Counted from the stretch's first letter, positions 27,386-37,001 are shown. The stretch: 64,000 nt of DNA from Opitutales bacterium (GCA_030729385.1 JANQXM010000006.1:4835-68834), one strand, 5' to 3'. The notes: generated from the sequence alone by a model not told the origin. Numbers and translations are program-made.

Positions 27386-27757
27386 ATGGATAAACTTCAA
27401 GAAATTTTTGATATGCAGGACGCGCTAAATAAGCGCATTGGTGTGAATACTGACGGTATGTCAGAGGAAGATAAGACCAAGTGGGTGCTGAACTATACGC
27501 GTGCGATGCAGCAGGAAATGTCCGAGCTGATCGATTCCGTGCCTTGGAAGTGGTGGGCGAAGTATCAAGAGTTTGACGAGCAGAATGCTAAAGTTGAGGT
27601 GATCGACCTGTTTCACTTCCTTATATCGCTGGCACAGGTGCTGGGCATGACGCCGGACGATGTTTACGAGGCCTATCTGAAGAAGAACAAGGTGAACCAC
27701 GATCGCCAGGACAGTGGCTACGTGAAGAAAGACGAAGACGATTCGCGTCACATTTAG
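27386..27757 (+). CDS. Dimeric dUTPase / all-alpha NTP pyrophosphohydrolase-like protein
   Basis: A 123-residue all-helical protein. QQEMSELIDSVPWKWW and KVEVIDLFHFLISLAQ carry the acidic E-x(3)-E/D and E-x(2)-D pairs that bind magnesium in dimeric dUTPases and MazG-type enzymes, followed by KKNKVNHDRQDSGY, which is also typical. It likely hydrolyses dUTP (or another dNTP) to the monophosphate, keeping uracil out of DNA. I use ATG 27386 (MDKLQEIFDMQ); the in-frame start at 27350 adds residues unlike the family. A small hairpin directly follows the stop. Confidence 0.8.
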   Translation: MDKLQEIFDMQDALNKRIGVNTDGMSEEDKTKWVLNYTRAMQQEMSELIDSVPWKWWAKYQEFDEQNAKVEVIDLFHFLISLAQVLGMTPDDVYEAYLKKNKVNHDRQDSGYVKKDEDDSRHI

Positions 27758-27772
27758 TGCGGCTTCGCCGCA
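27758..27772 (+). terminator. Small GC hairpin after the dUTPase-like gene
   Basis: TGCGGC-TTC-GCCGCA forms a 6-pair stem one base after the TAG stop. There is no T-run behind it, so it is at best a weak terminator or an mRNA-end stabiliser. Confidence 0.25.
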
Positions 27773-27774
27773 GA

Positions 27775-27870
27775 AGCTAGGAGCTAGAATGTAGAAGTTA
27801 GGAGAGTTTACTTTCTGGAATACTCTGCATCCTATCTCCTAACTTCTTACTACTGACTTCTACCTCCTTC
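27775..27870. repeat. Inverted pair of AGGAGTTAGAAG-type tracts
   Basis: The gap before the CPBP gene holds two tracts in opposite orientation. AGAAGTTAGGAGA at 27793-27805 pairs perfectly with 27835-27847, and both arms extend with similar purine-rich words. TAGAAGTTAGGAG (27792-27804) is identical to 62922-62934. The right arm ends 3 bases before the CPBP start codon, so this may fold in the mRNA leader. Confidence 0.7.
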
Positions 27871-27873
27871 TAA

Positions 27874-28476
27874 ATGAACGAATCGCCCATCATGATACTG
27901 CTTTACGTGGGCATTGCTGCCTATGTGGGCCACATGTATTGGGGCGATTATCAGGCGGATAAGTCGGGAGAGCCGAAAGGATCCGCGATGCCTGGTGCGA
28001 AGTCGGCCAGTCTCGTGGCCTTCGTGATCGCGGCGATTGGTTCGTTATTGATCCTTGGCGCGGAGGTCGGGGGCGAGATCGCGCTTGGTGTGGCTGATGA
28101 GCAAAGCGAAATGGTTTGGTATTTCGTTTTTGCGATTATCGCGGCGGGAATCGTGGAAGAGGTGATTTTTCGTGGGTTCTTAGTGGTCGAGAGCAAAGGG
28201 CGTGCTGCGCTGATAGCGAGTTGTGTGGGCTTTTCGCTCTTGTTTGCACTCATTCACCCGCAGCTATGGAGCACTGAAGAAGGCTTCGAGCTGACCCTCA
28301 CTGCCAAGGGCTTTTTCAGCACGGGTATACTCTTTGCGAATTCACTGTGGTTTTACGCTTGTCGCTTTGGTCCTTGGAATCGCAATGCTTCGCTTTTTCC
28401 CTGCATGCTTGCGCACGCGGCCAGTAATCTGGGCGTTTTCGCGGTGAAGTTGGTGCAGGGTTACGTGGTATTTTAG
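27874..28476 (+). CDS. CPBP-family intramembrane metalloprotease
   Basis: A 200-residue membrane protein with about five hydrophobic helices. The Abi/CPBP motifs are present: IVEEVIFRGFLVV (motif 1, paired glutamates plus arginine), LLFALIHP (motif 2 histidine), and CMLAHAASNLGVF (motif 3, His and Asn). These residues form the predicted metal site of the Rce1-like proteases. The substrate is unknown. The next gene follows after 8 bases. Confidence 0.88.
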   Translation: MNESPIMILLYVGIAAYVGHMYWGDYQADKSGEPKGSAMPGAKSASLVAFVIAAIGSLLILGAEVGGEIALGVADEQSEMVWYFVFAIIAAGIVEEVIFRGFLVVESKGRAALIASCVGFSLLFALIHPQLWSTEEGFELTLTAKGFFSTGILFANSLWFYACRFGPWNRNASLFPCMLAHAASNLGVFAVKLVQGYVVF

Positions 28477-28484
28477 GTTTTATT

Positions 28485-28958
28485 ATGCACTCTTTTACCG
28501 CGATTGATTTTGAAACGGCACAGCCGGCACGCTGCAGTATTTGCCAGGTGGGTCTGGTTCAGGTGGAGTGCGGTGAAGTCGTGGAGCAGGTGTGCCTATT
28601 GGTGCAACCGCCGGACAATACCTACAGCTATTGGAATACGAATGTGCATGGTTTGACCGAGGCGGATACTAGGCATGCGCCATTCTTTGATGCGGTTTGG
28701 CCGCAGATTCGTGGTTTCATTGAAGGGCGCACGCTGGTCGCGCACAATGGGGCATTTGATTTCTCCTGCCTGCGCAAGACGCTGGACTTTTACGGCATGG
28801 CCGAGCCGAGCTATGTGCCGCAATGCACCTATAAGATTTATAAGAAGAAGCTGAATGTGCTTTGTGAAGAGCGTGGTATTTCGCTCAACCATCATGATGC
28901 GCTTTCGGATGCACGCGCTTGTGCTGAGTTGTATTTACAGCATTTGCGACAAGGTTGA
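28485..28958 (+). CDS. DEDDh 3'-5' exonuclease (DnaQ-like)
   Basis: A 157-residue exonuclease domain protein. Motif ExoI is FTAIDFETA (Asp8, Glu10), ExoII is VAHNGAFDFSCLRK, and ExoIII is HHDALSDARACAEL with the His-x(4)-Asp spacing of the DEDDh class. It has no other domain, so it could be a free-standing proofreading-type subunit or an RNase-T/oligoribonuclease-like enzyme; sequence alone does not decide. It is probably co-transcribed with the CPBP gene. Confidence 0.88.
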   Translation: MHSFTAIDFETAQPARCSICQVGLVQVECGEVVEQVCLLVQPPDNTYSYWNTNVHGLTEADTRHAPFFDAVWPQIRGFIEGRTLVAHNGAFDFSCLRKTLDFYGMAEPSYVPQCTYKIYKKKLNVLCEERGISLNHHDALSDARACAELYLQHLRQG

Positions 28959-28978
28959 CTCAAGAATAGATGTAGTCG

Positions 28979-29069
28979 CGCTGGAGGGACGTGTTTTACA
29001 CGTCCGCCATTCGTATTGTATGGCAGGGACTAACCAGATGCGGACGAGCGGGAACTCGTCCCTCCAGCG
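28979..29069. repeat. Paired REP-like element (BIME-like)
   Basis: Two related hairpin units in opposite orientation. Unit A (28981-29008) has stem GGACGTG/CACGTCC at 28987-28993 and 28999-29005; unit B (29040-29067) has stem GGACGAG/CTCGTCC at 29042-29048 and 29055-29061. The outer ends are perfect 13-base inverted repeats, CGCTGGAGGGACG (28979-28991) and its complement (29057-29069). A third unit of this family lies at 61563-61589. Confidence 0.8.
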
Positions 29070-29094
29070 GAAGATCTAATATCGATGCGTTGCC

Positions 29095-30180
29095 CTAGAA
29101 CGCTTTTTGCCAGCCGATGGTGACGACGAGGTCGGTTTCTAGCTGCAGCCCGTTGAGATCTTGCCAAAGCGGGAGGCGCACATCGGCGGCGATACGGTGC
29201 CCTTTTAGCATGCCTTTGGGCAGGTAAAGGTTGAGGCCGAAGATGGCGTCGAGGCGCTCGCCGCCGTAGTTCTCATTGAAGGCGGTGGTTACTGATCTGC
29301 CGTTTGGCCCCATGGTGCCGACGTCTTTTTGCTGACCTTTGAGCTGACCTTTGTGGGTGTAGCTCAGACCAGAGTTGATGCCGAGCCAATCGGTCAGGTT
29401 GTAGCCTGCCCAGCTGACGAGTTCGAATTCGTGTCCGAGGCGATAGTCGTTGGCGTTTTCATCTTCGAGGCGAAGCACGCCACGAGCTTGAGCGCCGTAG
29501 GACCAAGTATCAAACTGCTGCACGAATGTGAGCGAGGGTAAGAGATCGAAGGTGCCGGAGCCGAGTTGCATCGGGGCAGGCATTTGCTGATTCCTTGCGC
29601 CATTCATCGCAGGGAGTGTGTCTTTTGCGTCGATTGAGCCTGTTGGGAGGCTGAGACCGAGGCCGAAGTGAGCCTTTCGGTTGTCTTCCAGATAGAAGCG
29701 ATAGAGGGCGTTTAACTTCAAATCACCGAGTCCGCTGGATTGGGTGGTGAATGTTGTGTCGCCGCGGTTGATCATGTTGGCCGCCATCTGTGAGACGATA
29801 CGGTGGTCCATTTCGATATCGATGTAGTTTGCCATCAATGCGAGCGTGAGCTTGTCGGTGGGCGCATACATTACACCGAGCATGTGCATGTCCATCGTCA
29901 TGCTTTCGGGTGCTACAGTATAGCCACTGGCAAAGACATCGCTGGAGCTGATCCGGTCAGTTCCGGAACGCATGCCGTCCATTTGCATGTTCATGTAGCG
30001 ATAGGAGAGCATCCAGCCGTCTTTCGCATGGGTGTGGTCGCCCATCACGGAGATGGGGGCGTGCTCGTCAGGGCGAGGTTGATGGGCTTCATCCGTTGCG
30101 CAGCAACTGAATGCGGGTTGCGCGGAAGCAGCAGTTAGTGTGAGAGAGAGGGAGACGAGTGATTTTATAAATGTGTGCAT
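29095..30180 (-). CDS. Outer-membrane beta-barrel 'transporter' with Met/His-rich N-terminus
   Basis: A 361-residue exported protein. Residues 1-21 form a signal peptide (MHTFIKSLVSLSLTL...), followed by a His-rich stretch and GWMLSYRYMNMQMDGMRSG, then alternating beta strands ending in a terminal aromatic residue (VVTIGWQKAF), as in outer-membrane barrels. It resembles the phenol-pathway MetA-like outer-membrane family, versions of which with Met/His-rich ends are often seen with copper or cation export genes. I use ATG 30180 because the signal peptide then starts properly. The small PCxxC membrane protein gene lies upstream on the same strand. Confidence 0.72.
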   Translation of the reverse strand: MHTFIKSLVSLSLTLTAASAQPAFSCCATDEAHQPRPDEHAPISVMGDHTHAKDGWMLSYRYMNMQMDGMRSGTDRISSSDVFASGYTVAPESMTMDMHMLGVMYAPTDKLTLALMANYIDIEMDHRIVSQMAANMINRGDTTFTTQSSGLGDLKLNALYRFYLEDNRKAHFGLGLSLPTGSIDAKDTLPAMNGARNQQMPAPMQLGSGTFDLLPSLTFVQQFDTWSYGAQARGVLRLEDENANDYRLGHEFELVSWAGYNLTDWLGINSGLSYTHKGQLKGQQKDVGTMGPNGRSVTTAFNENYGGERLDAIFGLNLYLPKGMLKGHRIAADVRLPLWQDLNGLQLETDLVVTIGWQKAF

Positions 30181-30299
30181 AGTTGTGCTTAAGTTGCGCG
30201 AAGGCATAGTGCCCCCGCATTTTGTAATCCTTGGTAGAAAGGATACTTCGTTCCGAATCGACGGGACTCGGGGCTTTTGTTTGTAAATCTGAAATTTAC

Positions 30300-30686
30300 T
30301 TAAGCACGCGGAGGGGGCGTGGGCACAAGCTGACTTACACTGAGTAGCCTGTTTGTTTGCTCGTCATAAATGAGCGGCGTTACGCTCGTATGGGCGATCG
30401 TCATGGGTCGCCCCAAGCCCAACATGAGTTTGACTTCTTTGAGCTTGGTATTGGGTGCTTCGCTTGGTGTGGACTGCTGGCTTTCTTCGGCGGAATCAAT
30501 CACACGGCAAACATCACAGGGACTTTCGTCACCAAAAGTCTCTTTGATCGCTTGCTTGAGTGAACTGTCCTGCGAGTAACTGACTAGCATCCAAGACCAG
30601 GCACCCAACTGCAGCAAAGCTAGCGGCCCAGCCATCAGCCAGGTCGCGAACAAGAGCAGTGAAATTTGCCAAAATCGTCGAAGCAC
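30300..30686 (-). CDS. Small membrane-anchored protein with a PCxxC motif
   Basis: A 128-residue hypothetical protein with GTG start. One hydrophobic N-terminal segment (about 6-36) is followed by KETFGDESPCDVCRVI (Cys57 and Cys60 in a PCxxC motif) and a polar tail rich in Ser/Pro. I recall similar small proteins with a F-x-G-x-x-PC-x-x-C motif beside outer-membrane cation-related genes in Verrucomicrobiota and Planctomycetota, but I know of no function. The spacing and direction suggest it belongs with the outer-membrane gene 119 bases downstream. Confidence 0.65.
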   Translation of the reverse strand: MLRRFWQISLLLFATWLMAGPLALLQLGAWSWMLVSYSQDSSLKQAIKETFGDESPCDVCRVIDSAEESQQSTPSEAPNTKLKEVKLMLGLGRPMTIAHTSVTPLIYDEQTNRLLSVSQLVPTPPPRA

Positions 30687-30811
30687 TGTGAGGAGCGAAT
30701 GTGTTTAGAGACCGATGGCGAGCACAGATTCAACAGATCATTGCGGTCGTTTTTGTAAGTGTGAGCTCCTGCTTACGTTGTGTTCTCGTGAACTTGCCTC
30801 CGATTAAAACT

Positions 30812-32125
30812 ATGCTTTACCCGACCTATGGCGTTGCCAGCTTGGGTAAAGTGGCTGTCGAAGTCACACTACAGCTATATCTGTTTGATTTCTACACGCG
30901 GATACTTGGGCTCAGTCCGATTCTCGCTGGGGCAGCCTTTGCGGTCGCGATCTTATGGGACGCTTTGAGTGATGTCATTGTGGCGGCGGGTCTCTTTTCT
31001 GCGCGGCGGCGAGGTGTGGCTTACACCACTGTGCTGGGAGTGAGCGTTGTTTTACTCGCAGCTACGACAGTGCTTTTGTTTTCACCTTTTTCGGCAGGCT
31101 CATCCTTTACTTTGTTTCTACACCTACTGGTCGCCTATGTTTTGGTGAATACGGGAATGACCTTACTGGACTTGCCGCAAAGCAGTCTAAGTGCCGAGCT
31201 CAGCCGGAAAGCGACTGAGCGAAACAAGCTTCTAGCCGCGCGCATGGGGTTCGGCATTCTGGGGCTTGCGATTGGGAGTGCGCTTCCAGGTATCTATTTG
31301 GCAGGTATTGAGGGCGAACCATCTATGGTTGAGTTGTCTGATTCGCGTAGGGTGAGTGCTTACTACTTGGGCGCTTTGGTTTTAGTAACTGGTATGATGA
31401 CCGCGTTTGGGCTGAAAAAGCGCGAGCGCTTGGCGGAGCATGGAGTGGTTCACTCAGTGCCGTCATTGGCAGATGTGAAAGCGCTGTTTGCGGACCGAGC
31501 GTTCGTGCAGATACTGATCGCTGGCGTGATTGCTGCGATTGGGAGGACGGTGAACGCCGCGCTTGCTTTGATGTATTATCGTTTTGTTTTGGAGCTTTCC
31601 GAGGCGCAAGTGACGCAGGCGATTTTTCCGGTATTTACACTCAGCATCGTGCTCTCGATTCCGCTCTGGATTAAACTGTCCAAGCGGTTTGGTAAAAGGG
31701 TGCCAGCGTATATCTCAATCGTTGGTTTGGGCGTGATGGGCATCATTGCATATCCGATTCTGCCAACGGGATTGGTCTGGCCCGCCTTGATTGTTTCAGC
31801 GATTGGCGGGGTGCTTTGCGGTGCGGTCTTTCTGGTCGACTCAATGATTACTGACTTGATCGACGCGGACGAGTTGTCGACGGGGAAGCGTAAAGAATCA
31901 CTTTATTTTGCGGTCTGGAAGAGCGGGCTCAAAGTGGCACGTGCATTAGCATTTGTGGCTATAGGCGTCGGGCTGGAATGGATGGGGCTCGATCTTTCAC
32001 TAGATGTAATCTCCGGCGCAATGCAGTGGGGCATCATTCTACTTTTTGGCATCTTGGTCGGGCTCTGTTTTGTCTTGGCTGGCTATTTCATTTATCGGGC
32101 CGAAGTGCCTAATCCTACGGAATAA
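30812..32125 (+). CDS. MFS_2 / GPH-family cation-coupled symporter
   Basis: A 437-residue transporter with about 11-12 membrane segments. The opening GVASLGKVAVEVTLQLYLFD and the loop AILWDALSDVIVAAGLFSAR match the glycoside-pentoside-hexuronide (GPH) branch of the major facilitator superfamily, as does DSMITDLIDADELSTGKRKE in the C-terminal half. The substrate is unknown. ATG 30812 is chosen; starting at 30701 would add 37 residues that do not fit the family. The lipocalin gene follows 8 bases later. Confidence 0.82.
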   Translation: MLYPTYGVASLGKVAVEVTLQLYLFDFYTRILGLSPILAGAAFAVAILWDALSDVIVAAGLFSARRRGVAYTTVLGVSVVLLAATTVLLFSPFSAGSSFTLFLHLLVAYVLVNTGMTLLDLPQSSLSAELSRKATERNKLLAARMGFGILGLAIGSALPGIYLAGIEGEPSMVELSDSRRVSAYYLGALVLVTGMMTAFGLKKRERLAEHGVVHSVPSLADVKALFADRAFVQILIAGVIAAIGRTVNAALALMYYRFVLELSEAQVTQAIFPVFTLSIVLSIPLWIKLSKRFGKRVPAYISIVGLGVMGIIAYPILPTGLVWPALIVSAIGGVLCGAVFLVDSMITDLIDADELSTGKRKESLYFAVWKSGLKVARALAFVAIGVGLEWMGLDLSLDVISGAMQWGIILLFGILVGLCFVLAGYFIYRAEVPNPTE

Positions 32126-32133
32126 AAATAACT

Positions 32134-32717
32134 ATGAAAAAATTAACCTTCAAAATTTTAGGTATCTTCGCTATCGTGGCGTGTATGAGTTTGCTCAATG
32201 GATGCGCTTCCAGTAAGGCGCCGTTGCCCATGGCTGAAAATGTCGACATCGATCGCTTTATGGGTCGTTGGTATGTGGTGGGTTATACACCGATTTTGGT
32301 GGATAAAGCTGCGCACAATGCGATCGAGCACTATGGGCTGGACGAATCGAAAAAGATACAAACCACGTATCAATTTCGAGATGGCGGTTTTGATGGCGAG
32401 TTGAAGACCCATACCCCTGTTGGCTGGGTGCATGACGAAGCGAATAATGCTGAGTGGCGTATGCAGTTTATTTGGCCGTTTCGGTCTGACTACATTATCC
32501 TGTATGTGGATGCGGAGTATACGCGCACGATCATTGCCCATCCAAATCGAAAGTATGCTTGGATCATGCAACGTGAACCTGAAATCAGCGATGCTGACTA
32601 TGAGGCGATGCTGCAAAAGCTAGAGGTCGCGGGCTATGACCGCAGCGTAATTCTGCAGTTGCCACAAGACTGGTCGACCGAAGCCGATCGTCTGGAAGAC
32701 CTAAAGACGCAGGGGCT

Positions 32718-32721
<4 letters not shown>
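32134..32721 (+). CDS. Bacterial lipocalin lipoprotein (Blc-like)
   Basis: A 195-residue lipocalin. The signal peptide ends in a lipobox ([10 protein letters not shown]; the Cys at residue 24 should be lipidated), and the core starts with the lipocalin signature [12 protein letters not shown]. Later [24 protein letters not shown] is cut here as [17 protein letters not shown], matching the bacterial Blc group that carries lysophospholipids or fatty acids in the outer membrane. Its TAG stop overlaps the stop of the convergent purM, sharing TTAG at 32718-32721. Confidence 0.87.
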
Positions 32722-33913
<1,192 letters not shown>

Positions 33914-33914
<1 letters not shown>

Positions 33915-33940
33915 AGCTAATGAATAATGGCTAAATGGTT
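33914..33940. repeat. TAGCTAATG-type repeat, purM side of the four-helix-bundle gene
   Basis: TAGCTAATGAATAATGG followed by CTAAATGG at 33914-33938. It is an inverted counterpart of TAGCTAAGCGCTAATGG (34301-34317, read on the minus strand), so the four-helix-bundle gene lies between two inverted arms. The word TAGCTAATGG also starts the tandem tract at 57546-57583. Confidence 0.6.
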
Positions 33941-33953
33941 TGTTTGAAAGTGA

Positions 33954-34304
33954 TTATTTGTTGCGAAGATATTTCGCGAATCCTGCTAGTTGTTTTGAGA
34001 TCTCTACGCAGTCTTCGGTTCTTTGTTGGGCAATGTCTTCAGAAATGTGTTTCAGGCGGACAGCAAGTAGATACATGCTTCTCACTTCACCTGTCGAGCC
34101 TTTGGCAATATCCAGAAATCTGGAAAATGCGGTGGAGGTGCTTCTTTCAGAGCCTTCTGCGATATTGTTGGATATGGCTGCTCGTTTGATCTGATTGGTA
34201 AATGAGAAATCCTGAGTGTGCTCAAAGTCGGTATAGACTTTAGCTGCTAGATTCTGGGCGTCTTGCCAGACCTTCATTTCGACGAAGTCTTTTAATTTCT
34301 CCAT
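33954..34304 (-). CDS. Four-helix-bundle protein (23S rRNA IVS-encoded type)
   Basis: A 116-residue all-helical protein of the S23/IVP family: MEKLKDFVEMKVWQDAQNLA at the start, the core RAAISNNIAEGSERST, and FSRFLDIAKGSTGEVRSMYL. Members were first found inside intervening sequences of 23S rRNA genes, but many are free-standing; related Avd proteins accompany diversity-generating retroelements. No rRNA or reverse transcriptase is near here. It is inserted between purM and plsC in an otherwise housekeeping run, its start codon 14 bases from the plsC stop, with TAGCTAA/TAATGG arms on both sides. It may be part of a mobile unit. Confidence 0.9.
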   Translation of the reverse strand: MEKLKDFVEMKVWQDAQNLAAKVYTDFEHTQDFSFTNQIKRAAISNNIAEGSERSTSTAFSRFLDIAKGSTGEVRSMYLLAVRLKHISEDIAQQRTEDCVEISKQLAGFAKYLRNK

Positions 34305-34317
34305 TAGCGCTTAGCTA
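34301..34317. repeat. TAGCTAA...TAATGG repeat, plsC side of the four-helix-bundle gene
   Basis: Read on the minus strand this is TAGCTAAGCGCTAATGG. It runs from the plsC stop into the ATG of the four-helix-bundle gene, so the start codon is part of the repeat (TAATGG). It mirrors the repeat at 33914-33938 on the other side of the gene. Confidence 0.6.
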
Positions 34318-34959
34318 TTAGATTATTTCGTATCGCGGAGCTTGAAGCTCCGTGATGCGCGCCATGATGCGGCGGGAGGCTTCTAGGTAGCGCTCGGGAT
34401 GGGCTTTGCCGGGATCGATTTCGTCTGTGGTCATGGGGCGACCGTAGGCGATGTGTATGGGGCCACCGATCCTTGGTTTTTTGTCGTGACGGCCAAAGAC
34501 TTCGTAGGTGCCAAAGAGGCGTGTCGGGATGACGGTGGCTTTTGATTTACAGGCGATCATGCCGGCTCCGGCCTTGGGCTCCATGAGTTGCCCGGTGGGT
34601 GAGCGGGTGCCTTCGGGGTAGATCGCGATGGCGCCTTTGTTTTTTAAGGCGCGAAAGATGGCTTTGAGTGAGGCGATATCGGCATTTTCGCGTGCCACGG
34701 GGATGGCTTCGAGTTTATGGAGCGCTTTACCGAGCAGGCCTGTGAATAGTGTGTCGCGGGCAAAGTAGTTAATGTGCCGTTTGACCTGGCAGCCGATGGC
34801 GGGTGGATCGTAAAAACTGATATGATTGGCCGCGAAGATGACACTCCCTGACATGGGCACGTTGGATATGCCAGAGGTGCTGAAGTCGTAAAATGTATTG
34901 AAGAACCAGTCCGAGGTGATGCGGGTGTAGTTGTAAAATTCTGGAATCTCGGGAGCCAT
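34318..34959 (-). CDS. plsC: 1-acyl-sn-glycerol-3-phosphate acyltransferase (PlsC-like)
   Basis: A 213-residue acyltransferase of the PlsC family, which makes phosphatidic acid at the inner membrane. Motif I is AANHISFYDPPAIG (His-x4-Asp), motif III is AIYPEGTRSPTG, and a hydrophobic approach segment precedes motif I. I use ATG 34959; a TTG three bases earlier is also in frame. It follows cmk by 9 bases and is the end of the tyrA-aroA-cmk-plsC run. Confidence 0.88.
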   Translation of the reverse strand: MAPEIPEFYNYTRITSDWFFNTFYDFSTSGISNVPMSGSVIFAANHISFYDPPAIGCQVKRHINYFARDTLFTGLLGKALHKLEAIPVARENADIASLKAIFRALKNKGAIAIYPEGTRSPTGQLMEPKAGAGMIACKSKATVIPTRLFGTYEVFGRHDKKPRIGGPIHIAYGRPMTTDEIDPGKAHPERYLEASRRIMARITELQAPRYEII

Positions 34960-34968
34960 CAATTGAAA

Positions 34969-35631
34969 TTAGGGATTAAGTATCAGCTTGGCGATTTTTT
35001 CGATCACCTCTTCAAGGGTGAAGGGGGCGGTGTCGACTTGAGTCGCTCCTTCGGGGCAGACGAGTGGGGCGGTTTTTCGAGTTTTATCCATTTGATCGCG
35101 GGCGGCAATCGAGTCGGTTTGGCCTTCGTTGGCGCGTCGAGCGGCTCGTGTGGCTTCGTCGGCATGTAGGAAAAAGCGATGGTCGGCATCGGGAAAAATG
35201 ATCGATCCGATGTCGCGGCCTTCCATGACTAAGCCGGTGTAGTTCGCGCTCTGCGCGACTTCTGCAAGGGAACGCTGGTAGTTGAACAGCTTCTGACGGA
35301 CGGTTTCGATGGCGGCAAACTTGGAGACGTTTGCGTTGACCTCGGGGGAGCGAATCGCGCTGTCGGCGGGCACTTCGTTGTTGATGCTGAGTCTGGCGCT
35401 GCGACCTTCGAGGGTGGTGTCGAGCGAAAGTGCCCCTAGTAGCTCCGAGATGTTGTCACTTTCAGGGGAGGCTCCGACCTTGAGCATGGCATAGGTGAGC
35501 GTGCGATAATGTGCGCCGGTATCGACGTGCATTAAATCGAGTTTATCGGCGAGTCCTCTGGAAGTGGAGGACTTCCCTGTGGCTGCGCCGCCGTCGATGG
35601 CGATGATTTTAAAGTCTGAAGGTGCGGGCAT
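34969..35631 (-). CDS. cmk: Cytidylate kinase
   Basis: Cmk phosphorylates CMP and dCMP with ATP. The 220-residue protein has the P-loop AIDGGAATGKSSTSRGLA (the usual GPSGSGKST is varied to GGAATGKSS), HVDTGAHYRTLT, and VMEGRDIGSIIFPDA, all standard for bacterial CMP kinases. It lies between aroA (14 bases upstream) and plsC; the aroA-cmk pair is common in bacteria. Confidence 0.95.
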   Translation of the reverse strand: MPAPSDFKIIAIDGGAATGKSSTSRGLADKLDLMHVDTGAHYRTLTYAMLKVGASPESDNISELLGALSLDTTLEGRSARLSINNEVPADSAIRSPEVNANVSKFAAIETVRQKLFNYQRSLAEVAQSANYTGLVMEGRDIGSIIFPDADHRFFLHADEATRAARRANEGQTDSIAARDQMDKTRKTAPLVCPEGATQVDTAPFTLEEVIEKIAKLILNP

Positions 35632-35645
35632 GTTGTTTGATCGAA

Positions 35646-37001
35646 CTAAGCTCCGCGCAATGTGTCGAGAACTTCAAAGAAATGTGGGAAGGTTTTTCCA
35701 CAACAGGCCGGATCGTTGATGGCTAACCAAGGTTGCCCGTCGTCGAGTAGGTCGTAACTGCCGAGGATGGCAAAGCTCATCGCGAAGCGGTGGTCTTCGT
35801 AGGTGTCGATAGTGAGTAGTTGGCCGCTGTTACGTGCTTTGAGTGCGCGGGCACGTAGCTCGTTTGGCTTGATTGCGATGGTCAGGGCGTCCTCCTCTTC
35901 TTTGACGAGTTGCCCAAGTTTGGAGAGTTCCGCAGCCATGCCGGCGATGCGGTCTGTTTCTTGGTGGCGGGTGTGACCGATGCCGCAGATGCGGACGGAG
36001 CCACCTAATAAGGGCGAGCTGGCGGCGTAGGTGAGAAAGGTGTCTGAAATCGTATTGAAGTCGATTTCACGGTGACCTCGCTGGATGTCTAGTGGGTCGG
36101 CGCAAGCGACGGTCCATTCGTTGTTTTCAGCGTCGACGCGTAGACCATGGTGGGAAAGGACGTCGACGAAGTGGGCATCGCCCTGTAAAGGGTCGGCGCT
36201 GACCTTTGGTATTTTCAGCGTGCCGCCTTGAATCATTGTTAACGCGAGGAAGTAGCTGGCTGCTGAAAGGTCGGGTTCAATGTCGTAATGGCCGGGGCTT
36301 TTGTATTTGGCTGCAGCGAGGGTGTATTGTCCGTCTTCGGTCGGTTCGAGCGGGGCGGCACCGAAGGCTTCGCGCATTTTCAAGGTGATCGCGACGTAGG
36401 ACGGTCGCACGTTGTCGCAGGTCAAGGTTAGCTCTTCAGAGCCTGCTGGGGCGGCGAGTAGCAAGGCTGACAGTATTTGGCTACTGCTGCTGGCGTCGAC
36501 GTGAGCCGAGCCGCCCTTGTAGCCTTTGGCTTTCAAGGTGAATGGGAAGTGCCCAGCTTCTTCGTGGAATTCAAATTCGGCTGCATCTAGTTCAACGAGT
36601 GCATCGAGTAGCCCAGACATTGGTCGCTCGCGCATGGCTGGATCGCCGTCCAATTTGTAGGTGCCGCCTTCTGAGAGCGCGAGAAAGGCTGTGAGAAAGC
36701 GGGCTGCAGTTCCAGCGTTGCCAACCTGGAGCTCAGCGTTTTTGGATGGAATGGATCCGCCTTCACCTTGAACGGTGATTGTTTCAGCAGCTTCATCAGC
36801 CGAGCACTTAAAACCAAGTGCTTCGAGTGCGGTGAGCATGATTCGAGTGTCGCGACTGAAGAGTGCACCTTCGAGGCAGGTTTCTCCTTCTGCGAGTGCT
36901 GCAAGAATGAGTGCTCGGTTTGTAATGCTTTTTGAGCCAGGTAATTTGACGCTGGAGTTGAGCTGCTTGGTAAAAGGCTGGATGGGTAGTGGGTCGGTCA
37001 T
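35646..37001 (-). CDS. aroA: 3-phosphoshikimate 1-carboxyvinyltransferase (EPSP synthase)
   Basis: AroA joins shikimate-3-phosphate with phosphoenolpyruvate in aromatic amino acid synthesis. The 451 residues have LPGSKSITNRALILAALAEG at the start, VGNAGTAARFLTAFLAL (PEP-binding loop), and DPAMRERPMSGLLDAL. The length is normal. It lies 31 bases after tyrA and 14 before cmk on the same strand. The sequence motif near GNAGTAAR is the class I form, so it should be glyphosate-sensitive in principle. Confidence 0.96.
   Translation of the reverse strand: MTDPLPIQPFTKQLNSSVKLPGSKSITNRALILAALAEGETCLEGALFSRDTRIMLTALEALGFKCSADEAAETITVQGEGGSIPSKNAELQVGNAGTAARFLTAFLALSEGGTYKLDGDPAMRERPMSGLLDALVELDAAEFEFHEEAGHFPFTLKAKGYKGGSAHVDASSSSQILSALLLAAPAGSEELTLTCDNVRPSYVAITLKMREAFGAAPLEPTEDGQYTLAAAKYKSPGHYDIEPDLSAASYFLALTMIQGGTLKIPKVSADPLQGDAHFVDVLSHHGLRVDAENNEWTVACADPLDIQRGHREIDFNTISDTFLTYAASSPLLGGSVRICGIGHTRHQETDRIAGMAAELSKLGQLVKEEEDALTIAIKPNELRARALKARNSGQLLTIDTYEDHRFAMSFAILGSYDLLDDGQPWLAINDPACCGKTFPHFFEVLDTLRGA

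Noticed and set aside
30701-30811. N-terminal extension of the MFS transporter
   Set aside because: The 37 extra residues do not fit the transporter family, which begins close to MLYPTYGVASLGK; they more likely come from the untranslated leader.
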